A DNA stretch of 64,000 bases, taken from assembly GCA_014529385.2 (NCBI GenBank), contig CM043942.1:24764469-24828468 (forward strand). The letters run 5' to 3'. The position numbers and the translations under genes were made by a program. The notes beneath the pieces are model-generated. The model worked only from the letters and a program-made list of their open reading frames with translations. It was not told the origin of the DNA and did no database searches. Shown here one piece after another: positions 17,784 to 27,714 of the stretch (the first letter of the stretch is position 1; every line of letters starts with the position of its first letter). Origin of the DNA: Adiantum capillus-veneris (lineage: Eukaryota; Streptophyta; Polypodiopsida; Polypodiales; Pteridaceae).

Positions 17784-20117
17784 GTGCATGAGTTAATTGA
17801 GAAGGGCATGGTTAGGCCTAGCTCATCTCCATTTTACTCACCTGTGCTATTAGTGCAAAAGAAAGACGGCACATATCGTATGTGTGTCGACTATAGAGCA
17901 CTAAATAGGATCACTATCAAGAATAGGTTTCCCGTTCCACGGGTAGAAGACCTATTTGATAAGCTACAAGGATCGACCTACTTCAGTAGGATTGACCTAA
18001 AAAGTGGCTATCATCAAATAAGGATAGTTGATCAAGACATTGTAAAGACCGCATTTCGTACTACATTTGGTCTCTACGAATACATTGTCATGCCTTTTGG
18101 CTTGACTAATGCACCAGCCACATTTAACCGCTTGATGGAGAAGCTGTTCAGACCTCATCGAACCTTCACTGGAGTGTTCTTTGATGATATTATCATCTAC
18201 TCTAATTCATTAGAGGAACATAAGCAACACCTCCAGGTAATATTTCAAGTTTTAAGAGAGAATAAACTTTATGTTAATCGAAAGAAAAGTGAATTTTTCT
18301 TGCAAGAGATTCAATATTTAGGTCACATTATCTCTCAAGATGGAATCCAAATGGATCCATCCAAGTTAGAGGTAATAAAAGGATGGCCTAAACCAAGGAA
18401 TCTTCATGAACTAAGAAGCTTTATAGGTATGTGTGCATACTATAGACGCTTCATAGAAAAGTTCTCACAAATTGCGGGACCATTACATGACCTAACAAAG
18501 AAAAATGTTAGGTATACGTGGTCTGCTAAGGAGAACAATGCTTTCGAAAAGCTTAAAGAAAAGCTTATCTCTCAACCTGTGCTTACACTACCGGATCTCT
18601 CAAAACCATTTGAGGTCCAATGTGATGCTTGTGGTGATTGCCTTGGGGCTGTTTTGCTCCAAGAAGGGCACGCCATAGGCTATGAGAGTCGAAGGCTCGA
18701 CCCTGTTGAGCAAGCTCTAGGCATATACGAAAAAGAACTCCTTGTAGTTCTACATGCCTTAGACTCATGGAAGCACTATTTATTGGGGACTCCTTTTATT
18801 CTGCGAACAGATCACCAAAGTCTTAAGTACTTCATGACGCAGACCAAGCTCTCCGACAAACAAATGAGGTGGGCAAATTTCCTTTCGCAATTTCATTTTC
18901 ATATTGCTCACATTGCTGGCAAGCATAATCAAGTAGCCGATGCACTCTCAAGACGACCGAGAGTGAATGTGGTTTCCATAGCAACTCACAATGATCTATC
19001 TTTAATGATAGATGAGTATGCTATTGATCCCGATTTTAGAGATGTGATTTCAGCCCTTGCCTTAGGGAAGAAAGAAGAACCATTTACTTTACAAGATGGC
19101 TATCTTCTCTATGGCAATAGACTATGCGTTACTAACTCACTACGTGAGAAAGTAATGTATGAATCTCATGCTCCCCCATATGCGGGGCATAGAGGGATTC
19201 AGTCTACCCTAAAGGGAATTGAAACATATTTCTATTGGCCTACCATGAAAGTGAACATACATGAGTATGTTTCCAAATGTGTGGTATGTCAAAAGACAAA
19301 ATTTGATAGAGGGAAGCAACTTGGATTGCTTCAACCCTTGCCAATCCCTAATTCACCGTGGGAGAGCATATCCATGGATTTTATCTTTGGATTGCCTAAG
19401 TCTATCCATGGGAATACGGGAATATGGACGATAGTAGACAGGTTCAGTAAACAAGCTCATTTTATACCTGTCAAAAAGACTATCAAAGCCCATCAAATGG
19501 CAACCCTCTTCATTTCACAAATTTTCAAGTACCATGGCTTGCCAATGTCCATAGTGTCGGATAGAGATCCTAGAATGACCAGTAATTTCTGGAAGGGTCT
19601 CTTTGAGAATTTAGGAACAAGGCTAAACTTCTCTTCGGCCTATCATCCACAAACTGATGGCCAAAGTGAAATAGCTAACCTAACTATTCTCGATCTACTA
19701 AAAGCCTATGTAACGGAAGTAGATCAAAGATCCCAATGGGAGAAGTACTTACCCTTAGTAGAGTATGCTTACAATAACACTGTACATACTTCTACAGGAA
19801 AAGCACCTTTCGAGGTAATTGAGGGAAGATCAAAAAGTCCCTTGCTACTTAAGGTACATGGGAAGATCTTCGCTGCAGATGAGTATAGCCGAGACCTACA
19901 AGAATCTTTCCAAAAGATTAAGGATGCTATCTCTATCTCACAACAAAGGCAAAAGGCTGCTACTGACAAGCACAGAAGAGCCCAAGCCTTTAAAGAAAAC
20001 GATTGGGTCTTGTTAAAGTTTCCCAAGGCTCGCTTAAGGCACACGACGGGCAAGAATCCTACGGGCCACCAAAAGTACTATGCTAAACTAGCAAAAAGGT
20101 ACTATGGTCCCTTCTAG
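17784..20117 (+). CDS. pol: Element C pol: RT, RNase H, integrase
   Basis: Continues the gag frame after the TAA; there is no ATG at its start. RT blocks: SPVLLVQKKDGTYRMCVDYRALN-type core, YFSRIDLKSGYHQIRI, MPFGLTNAPATFNRLM, and catalytic GVFFDDIIIYS near 18175. RNase H: FEVQCDACGDCLGAVL, YEKELLVVLHAL, LRTDHQSL. Integrase: zinc finger HAPPYAGHRG ... CVVCQKTK (19170-19300), then Asp in SMDFIFGLPKS, Asp in VSDRDPRM and Glu in DGQSEIAN. It stops at TAG 20115 in the block YYGPFQ, where the duplicate at 12796 has CAG. Everything needed for reverse transcription and integration is present, but the two stops would block full synthesis without suppression. Confidence 0.94.
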   Translation: MHELIEKGMVRPSSSPFYSPVLLVQKKDGTYRMCVDYRALNRITIKNRFPVPRVEDLFDKLQGSTYFSRIDLKSGYHQIRIVDQDIVKTAFRTTFGLYEYIVMPFGLTNAPATFNRLMEKLFRPHRTFTGVFFDDIIIYSNSLEEHKQHLQVIFQVLRENKLYVNRKKSEFFLQEIQYLGHIISQDGIQMDPSKLEVIKGWPKPRNLHELRSFIGMCAYYRRFIEKFSQIAGPLHDLTKKNVRYTWSAKENNAFEKLKEKLISQPVLTLPDLSKPFEVQCDACGDCLGAVLLQEGHAIGYESRRLDPVEQALGIYEKELLVVLHALDSWKHYLLGTPFILRTDHQSLKYFMTQTKLSDKQMRWANFLSQFHFHIAHIAGKHNQVADALSRRPRVNVVSIATHNDLSLMIDEYAIDPDFRDVISALALGKKEEPFTLQDGYLLYGNRLCVTNSLREKVMYESHAPPYAGHRGIQSTLKGIETYFYWPTMKVNIHEYVSKCVVCQKTKFDRGKQLGLLQPLPIPNSPWESISMDFIFGLPKSIHGNTGIWTIVDRFSKQAHFIPVKKTIKAHQMATLFISQIFKYHGLPMSIVSDRDPRMTSNFWKGLFENLGTRLNFSSAYHPQTDGQSEIANLTILDLLKAYVTEVDQRSQWEKYLPLVEYAYNNTVHTSTGKAPFEVIEGRSKSPLLLKVHGKIFAADEYSRDLQESFQKIKDAISISQQRQKAATDKHRRAQAFKENDWVLLKFPKARLRHTTGKNPTGHQKYYAKLAKRYYGPF

Positions 20118-20456
20118 ATTCTTAGGCCAATCAATGAGATGGCCTATCAACTTAAGTTGCCCAATCATTGGCTCATACACAATGCTTTTCATGTGAGCCT
20201 CTTAAAGCCTTACAAAGGAGAGCCACCTCAAGAACCAACTATTGAAGACCCACCGGAGATCGAGGACCACGAGGAGGTGCTGCAGCCCGAGTCCATTCTC
20301 CGACATGAAGACAAGGTATTAAGAGGCGGTAAGACTATCCGACGATATCTTATTAAGTTTAAGAATTATCCTTTTGAAGATGCTAGATGGATGCAAGGCA
20401 TACAATTAAAGGATAACCTAAACCTTGTCAATGCTTACAATGCTTCCCAAGAGTAA
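20118..20456 (+). CDS. pol: Element C integrase tail and chromodomain
   Basis: Same frame as pol after the TAG at 20115, ending at TAA 20454-20456. It contains the GPY/F continuation (AYQLKLPNHWLIHNAFHVSLLKPY, shortened here) and a C-terminal chromodomain (RRYLIKFKNYPFEDARWMQG). The chromodomain of chromoviruses guides integration to marked chromatin. Here the usual KWK is KFK, so one aromatic position is replaced by Phe. Identical to 12797-13135 in the upstream partial copy. Confidence 0.9.
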   Translation: MLRPINEMAYQLKLPNHWLIHNAFHVSLLKPYKGEPPQEPTIEDPPEIEDHEEVLQPESILRHEDKVLRGGKTIRRYLIKFKNYPFEDARWMQGIQLKDNLNLVNAYNASQE

Positions 20457-20801
20457 GCAAATGTACAAAATGTTAAAAAATGAACAAAAATTTTTGTCTT
20501 AAAAGACTCTCTTTTTCCTTATTTGTGCACAAAAATAAAGTAGTATGCATGCTTAGATCAAGTTTGTGGAGACGACGTCTCCCAAACACCAAGTAGAGCT
20601 TGTCACTCTACTATGGAAGACTGATAGGACTAATGTGCAGACATGCTTGCGGCAGCCTCAGGCTCTCAAGCGCCAAATGGACTAGTCATCCATTATGGAA
20701 TGATGTCGTAGGGTAACATAGGGATCCTCTACCCGCTAAGAAAAAGACTCATGCATATGCTTTATCTTCTCTACACCATAGTCGAGGACGACTATGATTT
20801 C

Positions 20802-20814
20802 AAGAGAGAGGTAA
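20802..20814 (+). promoter_or_regulatory. Polypurine tract of element C
   Basis: AAGAGAGAGGTAA directly before the LTR TG at 20815. It is the expected primer for plus-strand DNA synthesis and is identical at 13481-13493. Confidence 0.8.
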
Positions 20815-22410
20815 TGTCATAATAATCAATATCTAATTCTCCTAAATGATTTTCTCATATTAAACTGATCATTTAATGTGGGGAAGTGCCAAGGGAGAAA
20901 AAGCTAGAATATTGGTTAAGTTAGCAGACCGGCCACAGTAGGGATCCAAAGGAGGGAAAATAGGGATCCAAAGGGGGGGCCATCTGCAAAAGAGCCATGT
21001 GAAACAACGGGCTAAAAAGACCCTAAGGTTCAGCCCATTAAGACTTCCAAAATGCTAAGGTTCCAAAATTCAAAGGTTGTGTCCAAAGGTCAACCTTAGG
21101 GAAAATTGGATGCTTAGTGTGTGTGCCCAAAAAGTCTTTCTGCATCCCTACATGGGAGGGGGCGAGCCCCAAAGCTAGGGGATGAGAGAGAAAACCACAC
21201 ACACACACACACAGGCTCCCTTTACACAAAGGGAATGAGGGACACATGTCAGCTCCCTAGGCCAGATGCCCACAAGGTGTGCCCAATTCCTATTGGAAGA
21301 CCCTTGAAGTGGACCAATGAGAATTAAGCTAGAGTAAATCTAGTTTAATTAATTTAAAAACATTTAATAAAAGAAACCAATAAGAATTAAGTGTCCTAGA
21401 AGACTATTGGGCAGTCTCCCAAGGGGTCCAATGAGCATTCAGAAGCCCCATGGCTTGCCTGATTCCTATTGGCCAGGAGGCAAAGGGGTCCAATGAGAGT
21501 TTAGTTTAATTATTTAATTATCTAAAGCTCTCACAAAAGGGGAAAGGGGGACACATGTCAGAAGGCTATCACTTATGCTGCTTAATTCCTATTGGCTTGA
21601 CCTGGGGAGGTCCAATGAGGAAAAAGCCAGCCTAACTTAGCAGCTAGGGCTCGCCCAAGAGAGAGGGGGGGCTGATTTTTGCTGGGCATTCACTCTCACA
21701 CTCTCACACTTGACCATGTGTGAAGGGAAAACACTCTATCTCCTCCCAAGCTTTAATGGAGAGCTCATCACCTACTCCAAGCTTGTGAGATAGAAGCCTA
21801 CATCAACACTCTCTTGGCATGTGGATGCAAATCCAACCAAGAGCCAAGCTTCAATGCATGCTCATCTTCTCTACCAAGCTAATTACTAAGCTAAGCTATT
21901 CTAATATGAGTGATTATGTGAGGAGATGTACTTCTTTCTCGTAAGATACTTCTTTTTTTCCTCTCAATCTACTCTCATACCCTGCTAGCTCTCACCATCT
22001 TTGAAGGTGTGTGAGGTCTTGGGTCTGAGAACGGGGATAATTCAAGTTGTGTTTGATTAAGTGTTTTGCTTGGTGTATGAAGCTTCCATCTTCATTGCAC
22101 TAGCTAGTCTTGAAGGAACACAAAGAATTGTATTGTACAATGTCTCTCTTGATGGGAGAAACCATAATACAAAGCCTTTTGGAGGGGGGACCGGCTCCAT
22201 GCAAATCCGGTCCTCAACTGTTGTCAATAGTTTAATTGCTCTCTCTTTTGAAAGTATTGTCGATGCTATCTAACTAGGTGTTATGCTTTTTGTTGCTCTC
22301 TCCACCCAAGCACTCTTGTAATTCTCATTAGGAATATATTCTAATGAAATGCCCACTATGTTCATGCTAATTTCCGCTACAAATAAGATTTTAGGCCATT
22401 AAATGTTACA
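20815..22410 (+). repeat. Element C 3' LTR
   Basis: 1596 bp, TG...CA, with one base differing from 13494-15089 by eye. It ends at ATGTTACA and is followed directly by position 179 of the element E LTR. Confidence 0.95.
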
Positions 22411-23727
22411 CCTACAACCTATATCTTACAGAATAGCCCATTCTAGGTGTGAATTTCTAGTGAAATTTACACGAGGATGTTCGTGTGGACTCACAACACA
22501 ACATACTCCGTTTTCACTTTTTTTACCGACAGTAAATATTTTTTACCTACAGTAAATATTTTTCACCTACATGGTAAATACAAATCACTTTTTACCTACA
22601 GTAACTTTTTTTACCCATGGTAAATATTTTTTACTGCATCATAAGTATTTGGTAGGTAACAGTTCACCGTTACTAGAAGTAGTGATTGGGCATCAACAAT
22701 GCAGTTACAGGAGGAGAAAAGGAGAAAATCTTATGGTAAAGGTGAGTCAACAAGGATAAAGACTTTTGAGTTGAAAAAAGACATGCTAATTTTTTCAAAG
22801 AACACATGTCAAAAGAAGCCATGGTTGAGGATTTTTTGAGAATTTGATATTCAGGAGGACCCAGCAGGTCCCCCCCTGACATGTGCAGAACCTCCAGTTT
22901 CAACAGCCACCTTACCTGCTCTTAAATGTTGGTCAAGGTCTTATCCCCATGTGTCACAATCAAAAAAATCAGCATTTACCCTCCCCTCTCACATCACTCT
23001 AGAGAATATCTTGATGGTGACATATCAGGTGACCTCAATCTGTTGACCACCCTAAGCAAAAAGTAACCCCAATCAGCGGATTTAAGCATGTTTATCCCTA
23101 ATCCTAAACCCTCTCAGAAACCTATATAAGGAGGCCTTCTCTCACTCAAAACCAACACTTCACCCCCTTCACCAAGCAATGAAGCTATGACGACATTGCT
23201 CACAACAAGGAGCTATGGATGGAGCTCTACTCTCTCTCCCTCTCTCTCTCTCCCTCTAGTATGCTACATTACTAGCCCTAAAACCTAAATAAGGAGTCTT
23301 CTCTCATGCTCCATGGCCACCATCCTCGCCATCATTCTCTAAGGTATTGATGTGTTGCTAGTAGGATCATACCTACTTGCTGGGTTGATTGTTTTTGACA
23401 AGGGATTATGCCATCCTTGGCTTGCTTCTCTATATCCTTGTTATGTATGATCAGATGTCGTTGTATTGTTAAGCTAATGTCTTGTGTATATATATGCTAC
23501 ATAAGGTCCCTAAGCTTCGTTTCTATGTGTTTTGCCATATGTTTTGATGCCATCATAATGCCAGAAGTCTCACTTGCCTATGTGCACTATGTGTGAGGTC
23601 CCTAAACCTCTTAATTTAGGGTGGTGCCCCCTTTGTTTTGTTCTTTGCTTGTTTGCATGAGGCGTGGTTTGTGGAGTGTGCACGAGTACAGAGGCCACCC
23701 GATTGCACTGCTCTTTTTCCCGCTATC

Positions 23728-23728
<1 letters not shown>
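22411..23728 (+). repeat. Element E 3' LTR, lacking its first 178 bp
   Basis: Matches 4178-5513 with about ten substitutions and an 18-bp gap, and ends CGCTATCA before ACACA. The missing 178 bp were lost together with the E 3' internal end when the family C complex was set here. TATA box at 23123-23129. Confidence 0.93.
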
Positions 23729-23816
<88 letters not shown>

Positions 23817-23845
23817 AGTACACACACACACACACACACACATAC
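23729..23845. repeat. (CA)n microsatellite in the D 5' LTR
   Basis: An almost pure CA run with a CCAGTA interruption, also present in the 3' LTR at 29431-29540. The poly His-Thr and Cys-Val frames across it are artefacts. Confidence 0.95.
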
Positions 23846-24688
23846 CTTGGGAAGGTGCTGCCGGCACACACAGAGTTTTTGAAGGAGAAGCAAGGAGGGA
23901 GGTGCTGCCGAAATTCTTGTCTTGAGGATTCATTTGGATCAGAAAATCAAAAGGATTCTCAGCCCCTAATCACGGTAATCATGGTTTAATTCTTGCTCTT
24001 CTTAATTCTCTTCATTATTCTCCAAATACCTCGTCTACTATGCTTAATCCTAGCTATAATTCCCAATAGCTGCTCTCTAAATTTACATAGCTATATTCCA
24101 TTACATAATCATCATCTAATTAGCTAATTTATGCAGCCATTCATCATTCTTAATCTATGATTAACACATGATTAGAAGAGAATTCTCTCTCTAGGCAGCA
24201 TAGTTAATTAATTGTCAGCCCCGCCGGGAACAATGTTGATTTGATGAAATTCATTCTTTTACCACTCAATAGTGTTGTAATTAAATTAGATTCAACTTTC
24301 TCACACATTAAGATGTGATTAAGGTAAAATTAATCCGTCATTAGGCCACTAAGAAGAAAATTTCCTAACACCTATGCATGCGGTAACTCTGCATCTTTCT
24401 TATTACACTAGTAAAGTGATTGAGCTTGTTTAATCCATCTCTCTTGTAAATTAATTAGTAAAATTTTGAAATTCCTTAATCATTTAAGCCAAGTAATTAA
24501 CTTTAGAGCCGATTCCCATAGGATAAGTAAAGTATTACCCATAAAATTGCTAGGTTTCGAAGGAAAAATCTAAAGCCTTGCATAAGAAGGACCCTTCAAT
24601 GATTCTAATCTGCCATTTGGTTTGTTATGATGCTCTCGGACATTATCTCTTTTTCTTCAAGTTTATCATTTAAAGTAGTGAGTATAAA

Positions 24689-24814
24689 ATGGCCCCGGTT
24701 AAGAGAACTCGCTTCGGTGGTGCGGGAACAAGCAATGTGAATGGAAAGGGAAAAGCTCCCATGGACGAACAAGCACCGGCCATCTCACGATCCATTGACG
24801 AAGAAATGGAAGAG
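24689..24814 (+). CDS. Putative LTR-encoded first exon of element D (unknown protein)
   Basis: ATG at 24689 opens 42 codons beginning MAPVKRTRFGGAGTSN and ending IDEEMEE, followed directly by a splice-donor match GAG|GTAGGT at 24814/24815. It is conserved in the 3' LTR (30384-30509) with one codon difference (Ser to Ala). The N terminus is basic and small-residue-rich, the end acidic. An acceptor TTGCAG|G at 26010/26011 lies in the internal region with the same phase. Without splicing the frame runs 10 more codons to a TAG. The product is unidentified. Coding status is inferred from start codon, phase match and composition only. Confidence 0.45.
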
Positions 24815-25102
24815 GTAGGTCACAATTTTATTGAGTTGTTTAATTAGCATTGCACACGTTTAGCTAGGAAAGAACATATCCCCAAAGATATTGGAGAAAT
24901 CCGACGAAAATGTTGGCATTGAATTCATTGTACATTTAAGTCTAAGGTAGGAAAGAAATGATTGATGGATATACTGTTTGCAATAGGAAAGAATGTCTGC
25001 TACGAAAAATTTAGCTCGACATGTTCATTCTATTTCCAATGTTGAATTAGTCCTGATCTCCCTACTGATCATAGGGGGCAGAGTTCCTCGTTAAGGGCTC
25101 TT

Positions 25103-25225
25103 GAATCCACGACTTGCTTTCTATGCGGTGGATACCCATGACTCTCTTTTTATGGGGTGGGAACCCACGTCTTGCTTTCTATGCGGTGGGAGTGTCCATG
25201 TCGTGCTTTCTATGCGGTAGACATA
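25103..25225. repeat. Four-copy tandem repeat (about 31 bp) in the D LTR
   Basis: The core CTTGCTTTCTATGCGGTGG recurs four times with variation; one copy is degraded to CTCTCTTTTTATGGGGTGG. The same array is at 30798-30920 in the 3' LTR, where that copy is undamaged. Confidence 0.85.
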
Positions 25226-25898
25226 CCTAGTTGTATGGGCAGCTAGGCGACAACGGGAGGAGTAAACTCTCGCTGGAGGGGGGATGTTGTACCTACAGAA
25301 CATTGGAATTTTAATGAATACGTTTGAGTAGAATTTTTACTAGAATACTGTCTTGGTGTTGCTTTGCAATACTGATTGAAAGGTTGTCTTAATGAACATT
25401 GTGATTCGGAATCTAATCAAGGAATGTTTATGTTGAACAATCATTGTGGTAGTAATTAGGACACACAAGGAAGTGTGAGTGTGGGGGTGAAAAGTGGGGG
25501 CTTGGCTCAGGTTGCCAATGCCTATGAGAAGGGTGGTCCCTATTGGTCGGGAACTCTCTGTCCCCATAGTGTTTAAATCCATACCAGTAATACTCATTGC
25601 CCCTAGAGCGGCGAAGTCTCAAGTGTACGTGCCTCTGAAACATGGGAAAAAAGGCACTCGAGGTTTCTCTCCTCTTGGAAGGTGAGTCTTAAGATCGCTA
25701 GATAGGTTAAGCACGCTTCCTCTGCGAGGTGGAGCTAGATCTCATTGCTAGTAGGCTCGAACTCGACTAACTTTGTGATGAGAGATCGTCCGCTAGTTGA
25801 ACCCTGAACCACTTTGTTTGCTTCCGCTATAGATCTAGTTGCCACCAGGTTCACCATCAGATCCGCCATTTGATACGGTGGGGTGGGGACCTGACACC

Positions 25899-25910
25899 TG
25901 GTATCAGAGC
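25899..25910 (+). promoter_or_regulatory. Primer binding site of element D
   Basis: TGGTATCAGAGC two bases after the LTR CA at 25896, complementary to the initiator tRNA-Met 3' end. Confidence 0.93.
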
Positions 25911-26010
25911 CTAGGTTAGGCTGAGAAATAAAGTCGTATTGTTTGAATATTTAAAAAGGAACTAAAAGTATATAGGTAGCTGATCCGAATTCCTTGCATT
26001 GGTGTTGCAG

Positions 26011-26514
26011 GAAGACCCCGTGCTAGAATATCGGAAGTTCCAAGTGTTTGAGCTTATTTATGGGCAAGCTCGACGATCCCCAGTTTACCAATTCAGGCGA
26101 GATGTCATGGAGATACTGATGAAGGCTTATACGCCACACTCCACTCGCATCGATAGAGGATGAGGACTTGATTGGACAATTGCAAGAGGGGTTTACTACA
26201 TCAATGCTCGGAATCTAGGATGCTTGGCTACCGATTTGAAGAAGATACGTTGGGGAGAAGAGTTGAGGGTGGTGGAGTTATTCTACTTGCTGCCTACCCG
26301 ATTGGACCTGACTGTCTCAGGCGACACCAATCAAACCATCAACGACTGGCTCTTGGAAAAGGTCACCGATGTGATCCCAACGAACAAAGTCAGAACTTTT
26401 GGAGTACCAAAATAAGAATCCCGGCTTGATGTCTTAGTTTATTATCCACTCAAGGATGAGTACAAGAACTACTTCACGAACAAAGTAGTGCACCATGTGA
26501 ACACAATCTCCTAG
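26011..26514 (+). pseudogene. Unidentified extra reading frame upstream of gag in element D
   Basis: From the putative splice acceptor at 26010 one frame runs for 167 codons with only two internal stops (TGA 26161, TAA 26413) before TAG 26512. It begins EDPVLEYRKFQVFELIYGQA and later has WGEELRVVELFYLLPTRLDL and TINDWLLEKVTDVIP. It is rich in aromatic and charged residues like a real folded protein and is unlike gag, which starts about 300 bp later. In phase with the LTR exon it would give a protein of about 210 residues. I cannot name the family. The broken codons show it has decayed along with the rest of D. Confidence 0.5.
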
Positions 26515-26730
26515 GCGTATCTTATACGCAATCCAAAAAGCCATGTAATAAGTTGATCACATCAGTTATCCTAAACCTTGAGGGGTTTCGATTGTAATAA
26601 ATTTTCATCAATAAAGTGTTTTTTGTCTCTGAATATCTATCTCTTGATAAAGTGGGATCTTGAATTTTAAAGTCTCGTGTCTATTTTGAAATCCAAGTAA
26701 TGGTATCAAGAATCTCGTATAACCCATGTA
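26515..26730 (+). other. Spacer between extra ORF and gag of element D
   Basis: AT-rich noncoding stretch of about 215 bp with no obvious signal. Confidence 0.5.
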
Positions 26731-27586
26731 GGCACCACCTGTTGCTCTATACTCAACAGCACAAGAGAAGAAGCTCCTCCTTAAGCAAGCCCAACCTCTA
26801 CTCTTTAAGGGCGAGGGGAAAAATGTGGAGAGAGATGCGGAAGTGTGGATGGAAGCCATGGACGATTACTTTGAAGCTGCGGGAACCCAACCCGCGAATC
26901 AGACTATGCTTGCGATGTTCCGCTTGTCTGGCGATGCCAAGATATGGTGGAAGCAACATTGCAAGGACTTGGATATTAAGGGATCTTCCCAATCCTGGGA
27001 AGACATCAAAGCTGCAATAACGGGACATTATTTACCACCTGCCTATAAAACCTTGAAGATGAATGAATTCTTTTCACTTTGGCAGCAGCAGCTGACTTCA
27101 TCTGTCGAAGAATATTATGCAAAGTTTTTCACTCTTCGAAGATATGCTCCTAAGATGACCTTGGAACAATAGGTGGCGAGGTTCTGCCAAGGGATAATCG
27201 ACCCTTTGAATACTCGGTTGGAAGCTCTCAGGCCAACGACACTACAGGATGCCTTGTTGAGGGCCAAACCTCTAGCTCTTGAAGTACAAAAGGTTAATCA
27301 GAACAGGAGGAATCATTGGGCAAAAAGGTCAAGGACGACTGCTTGGAATAACAGACCAGCCAATCAAGCATATGACCAGCGTCCTATTGTGACTACCACC
27401 ACAACCATGGAGTTCCCAGATGCTCGATGCTATGGTTGCGGCGAATATGGACATTACAGATCCAAGTGCCCTAGGAACACTAAGCCAACCAATGCCAATG
27501 CCATACCCTTGAATACCCATGGGCATGGCCAAGCTAATGGAAGAGGAGGATGTGGAACGCCAAAATGTTTACAAAGATTGATCTAA
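26731..27586 (+). pseudogene. gag: Element D gag
   Basis: The best frame runs from about 26780 (LLFKGEGKNVERDAEVWMEAM) with no clear ATG. The gag core is evident: FRLSGDAKIWWKQHC, WEDIKAAITGHYLPP and the SLWQQQLTSSVEEYYAKF helix. A TAG at 27170 interrupts it, and the frame continues (ARFCQGIIDPLNTRL). The zinc knuckle CYGCGEYGHYRSKC is near 27430-27471. At 27565 the sequence changes to RT in another frame, so the protease and the start of RT are deleted. Usual gag length for this lineage is reached only if the stop is ignored. Confidence 0.82.
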
Positions 27587-27714
27587 GGTCAGGATATTAC
27601 CAAATCAGGATCAAGGAATCAGATATTCCAAAGACGGCTTTCAACACTAGGTATGGACACTACGAATTCACAGTAATGTCTTTTGGTCTAACAAATGCTC
27701 TTGCAAGCTTTTGA
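27565..27714 (+). pseudogene. Element D RT scrap
   Basis: Fifty codons of [33 protein letters not shown] and FGLTNA, ending at TGA. The catalytic block with the Asp pair is absent. It joins gag on the left and integrase on the right, so about 1.5-2 kb of protease, RT and RNase H has been deleted on either side. Confidence 0.88.

Larger units (their letters stand above)
13494..22410 (+). mobile_element. Element C: nearly intact chromovirus (Ty3/gypsy)
   Basis: LTR 13494-15089, Met primer site 15091-15102, a gag-pol frame from 15507 to 20456, polypurine tract and LTR 20815-22410. The order is gag, protease, RT, RNase H, integrase, chromodomain, as in Ty3 chromoviruses. The frame spans about 1650 codons and is disrupted only by TAA at 17781 and TAG at 20115. 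LTRs differ by about one base in 1596, so insertion was recent. It abuts element E LTR sequence at 22411. No left target duplication exists because the left flank is a partial C copy. Confidence 0.94.
19403..22410 (+). repeat. 3008-bp near-identical direct duplication (copy 2)
   Basis: The downstream partner of 12082-15089. It has TAG at 20115 where copy 1 has CAG, and a T at about 21947 where copy 1 has A. Confidence 0.95.
4000..23728 (+). mobile_element. Element E: Tat-lineage Ty3/gypsy element, 3' part replaced by family C
   Basis: The element starts TGATGCATGG at 4000 and ends CGCTATCA at 23728, with ACACA on both sides; because the target is a CA repeat the duplication is not unique. 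The 5' LTR (4000-5513) is complete and the internal region survives to 12081. After the family C complex (12082-22410) the E 3' LTR resumes at what is position 179 of the LTR. Hallmarks are a single ancestral gag-pol frame, an ORF before gag, and a second, archaeal-type RNase H between the Ty3 RNase H and integrase. That last trait is diagnostic for the plant Tat/Ogre/Retand group. About ten substitutions and one 18-bp gap separate the two LTR copies by eye. Confidence 0.9.
23729..25896 (+). repeat. Element D 5' LTR, right part
   Basis: Continues the LTR interrupted at 3999. It matches 29431-31591 (offset 5695 for most of the length) with many scattered substitutions and ends ACCTGACA. It contains the putative LTR exon (24689-24814) and a four-copy tandem repeat near 25103-25225. 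Confidence 0.93.

Noticed and set aside
23611-23989. Reading frames of His-Thr or Cys-Val repeats over the CA microsatellites (also 29348-29674 and 57898-58432)
   Set aside because: They are translations of dinucleotide repeats, open in several frames at once, and fall inside an LTR or noncoding DNA.
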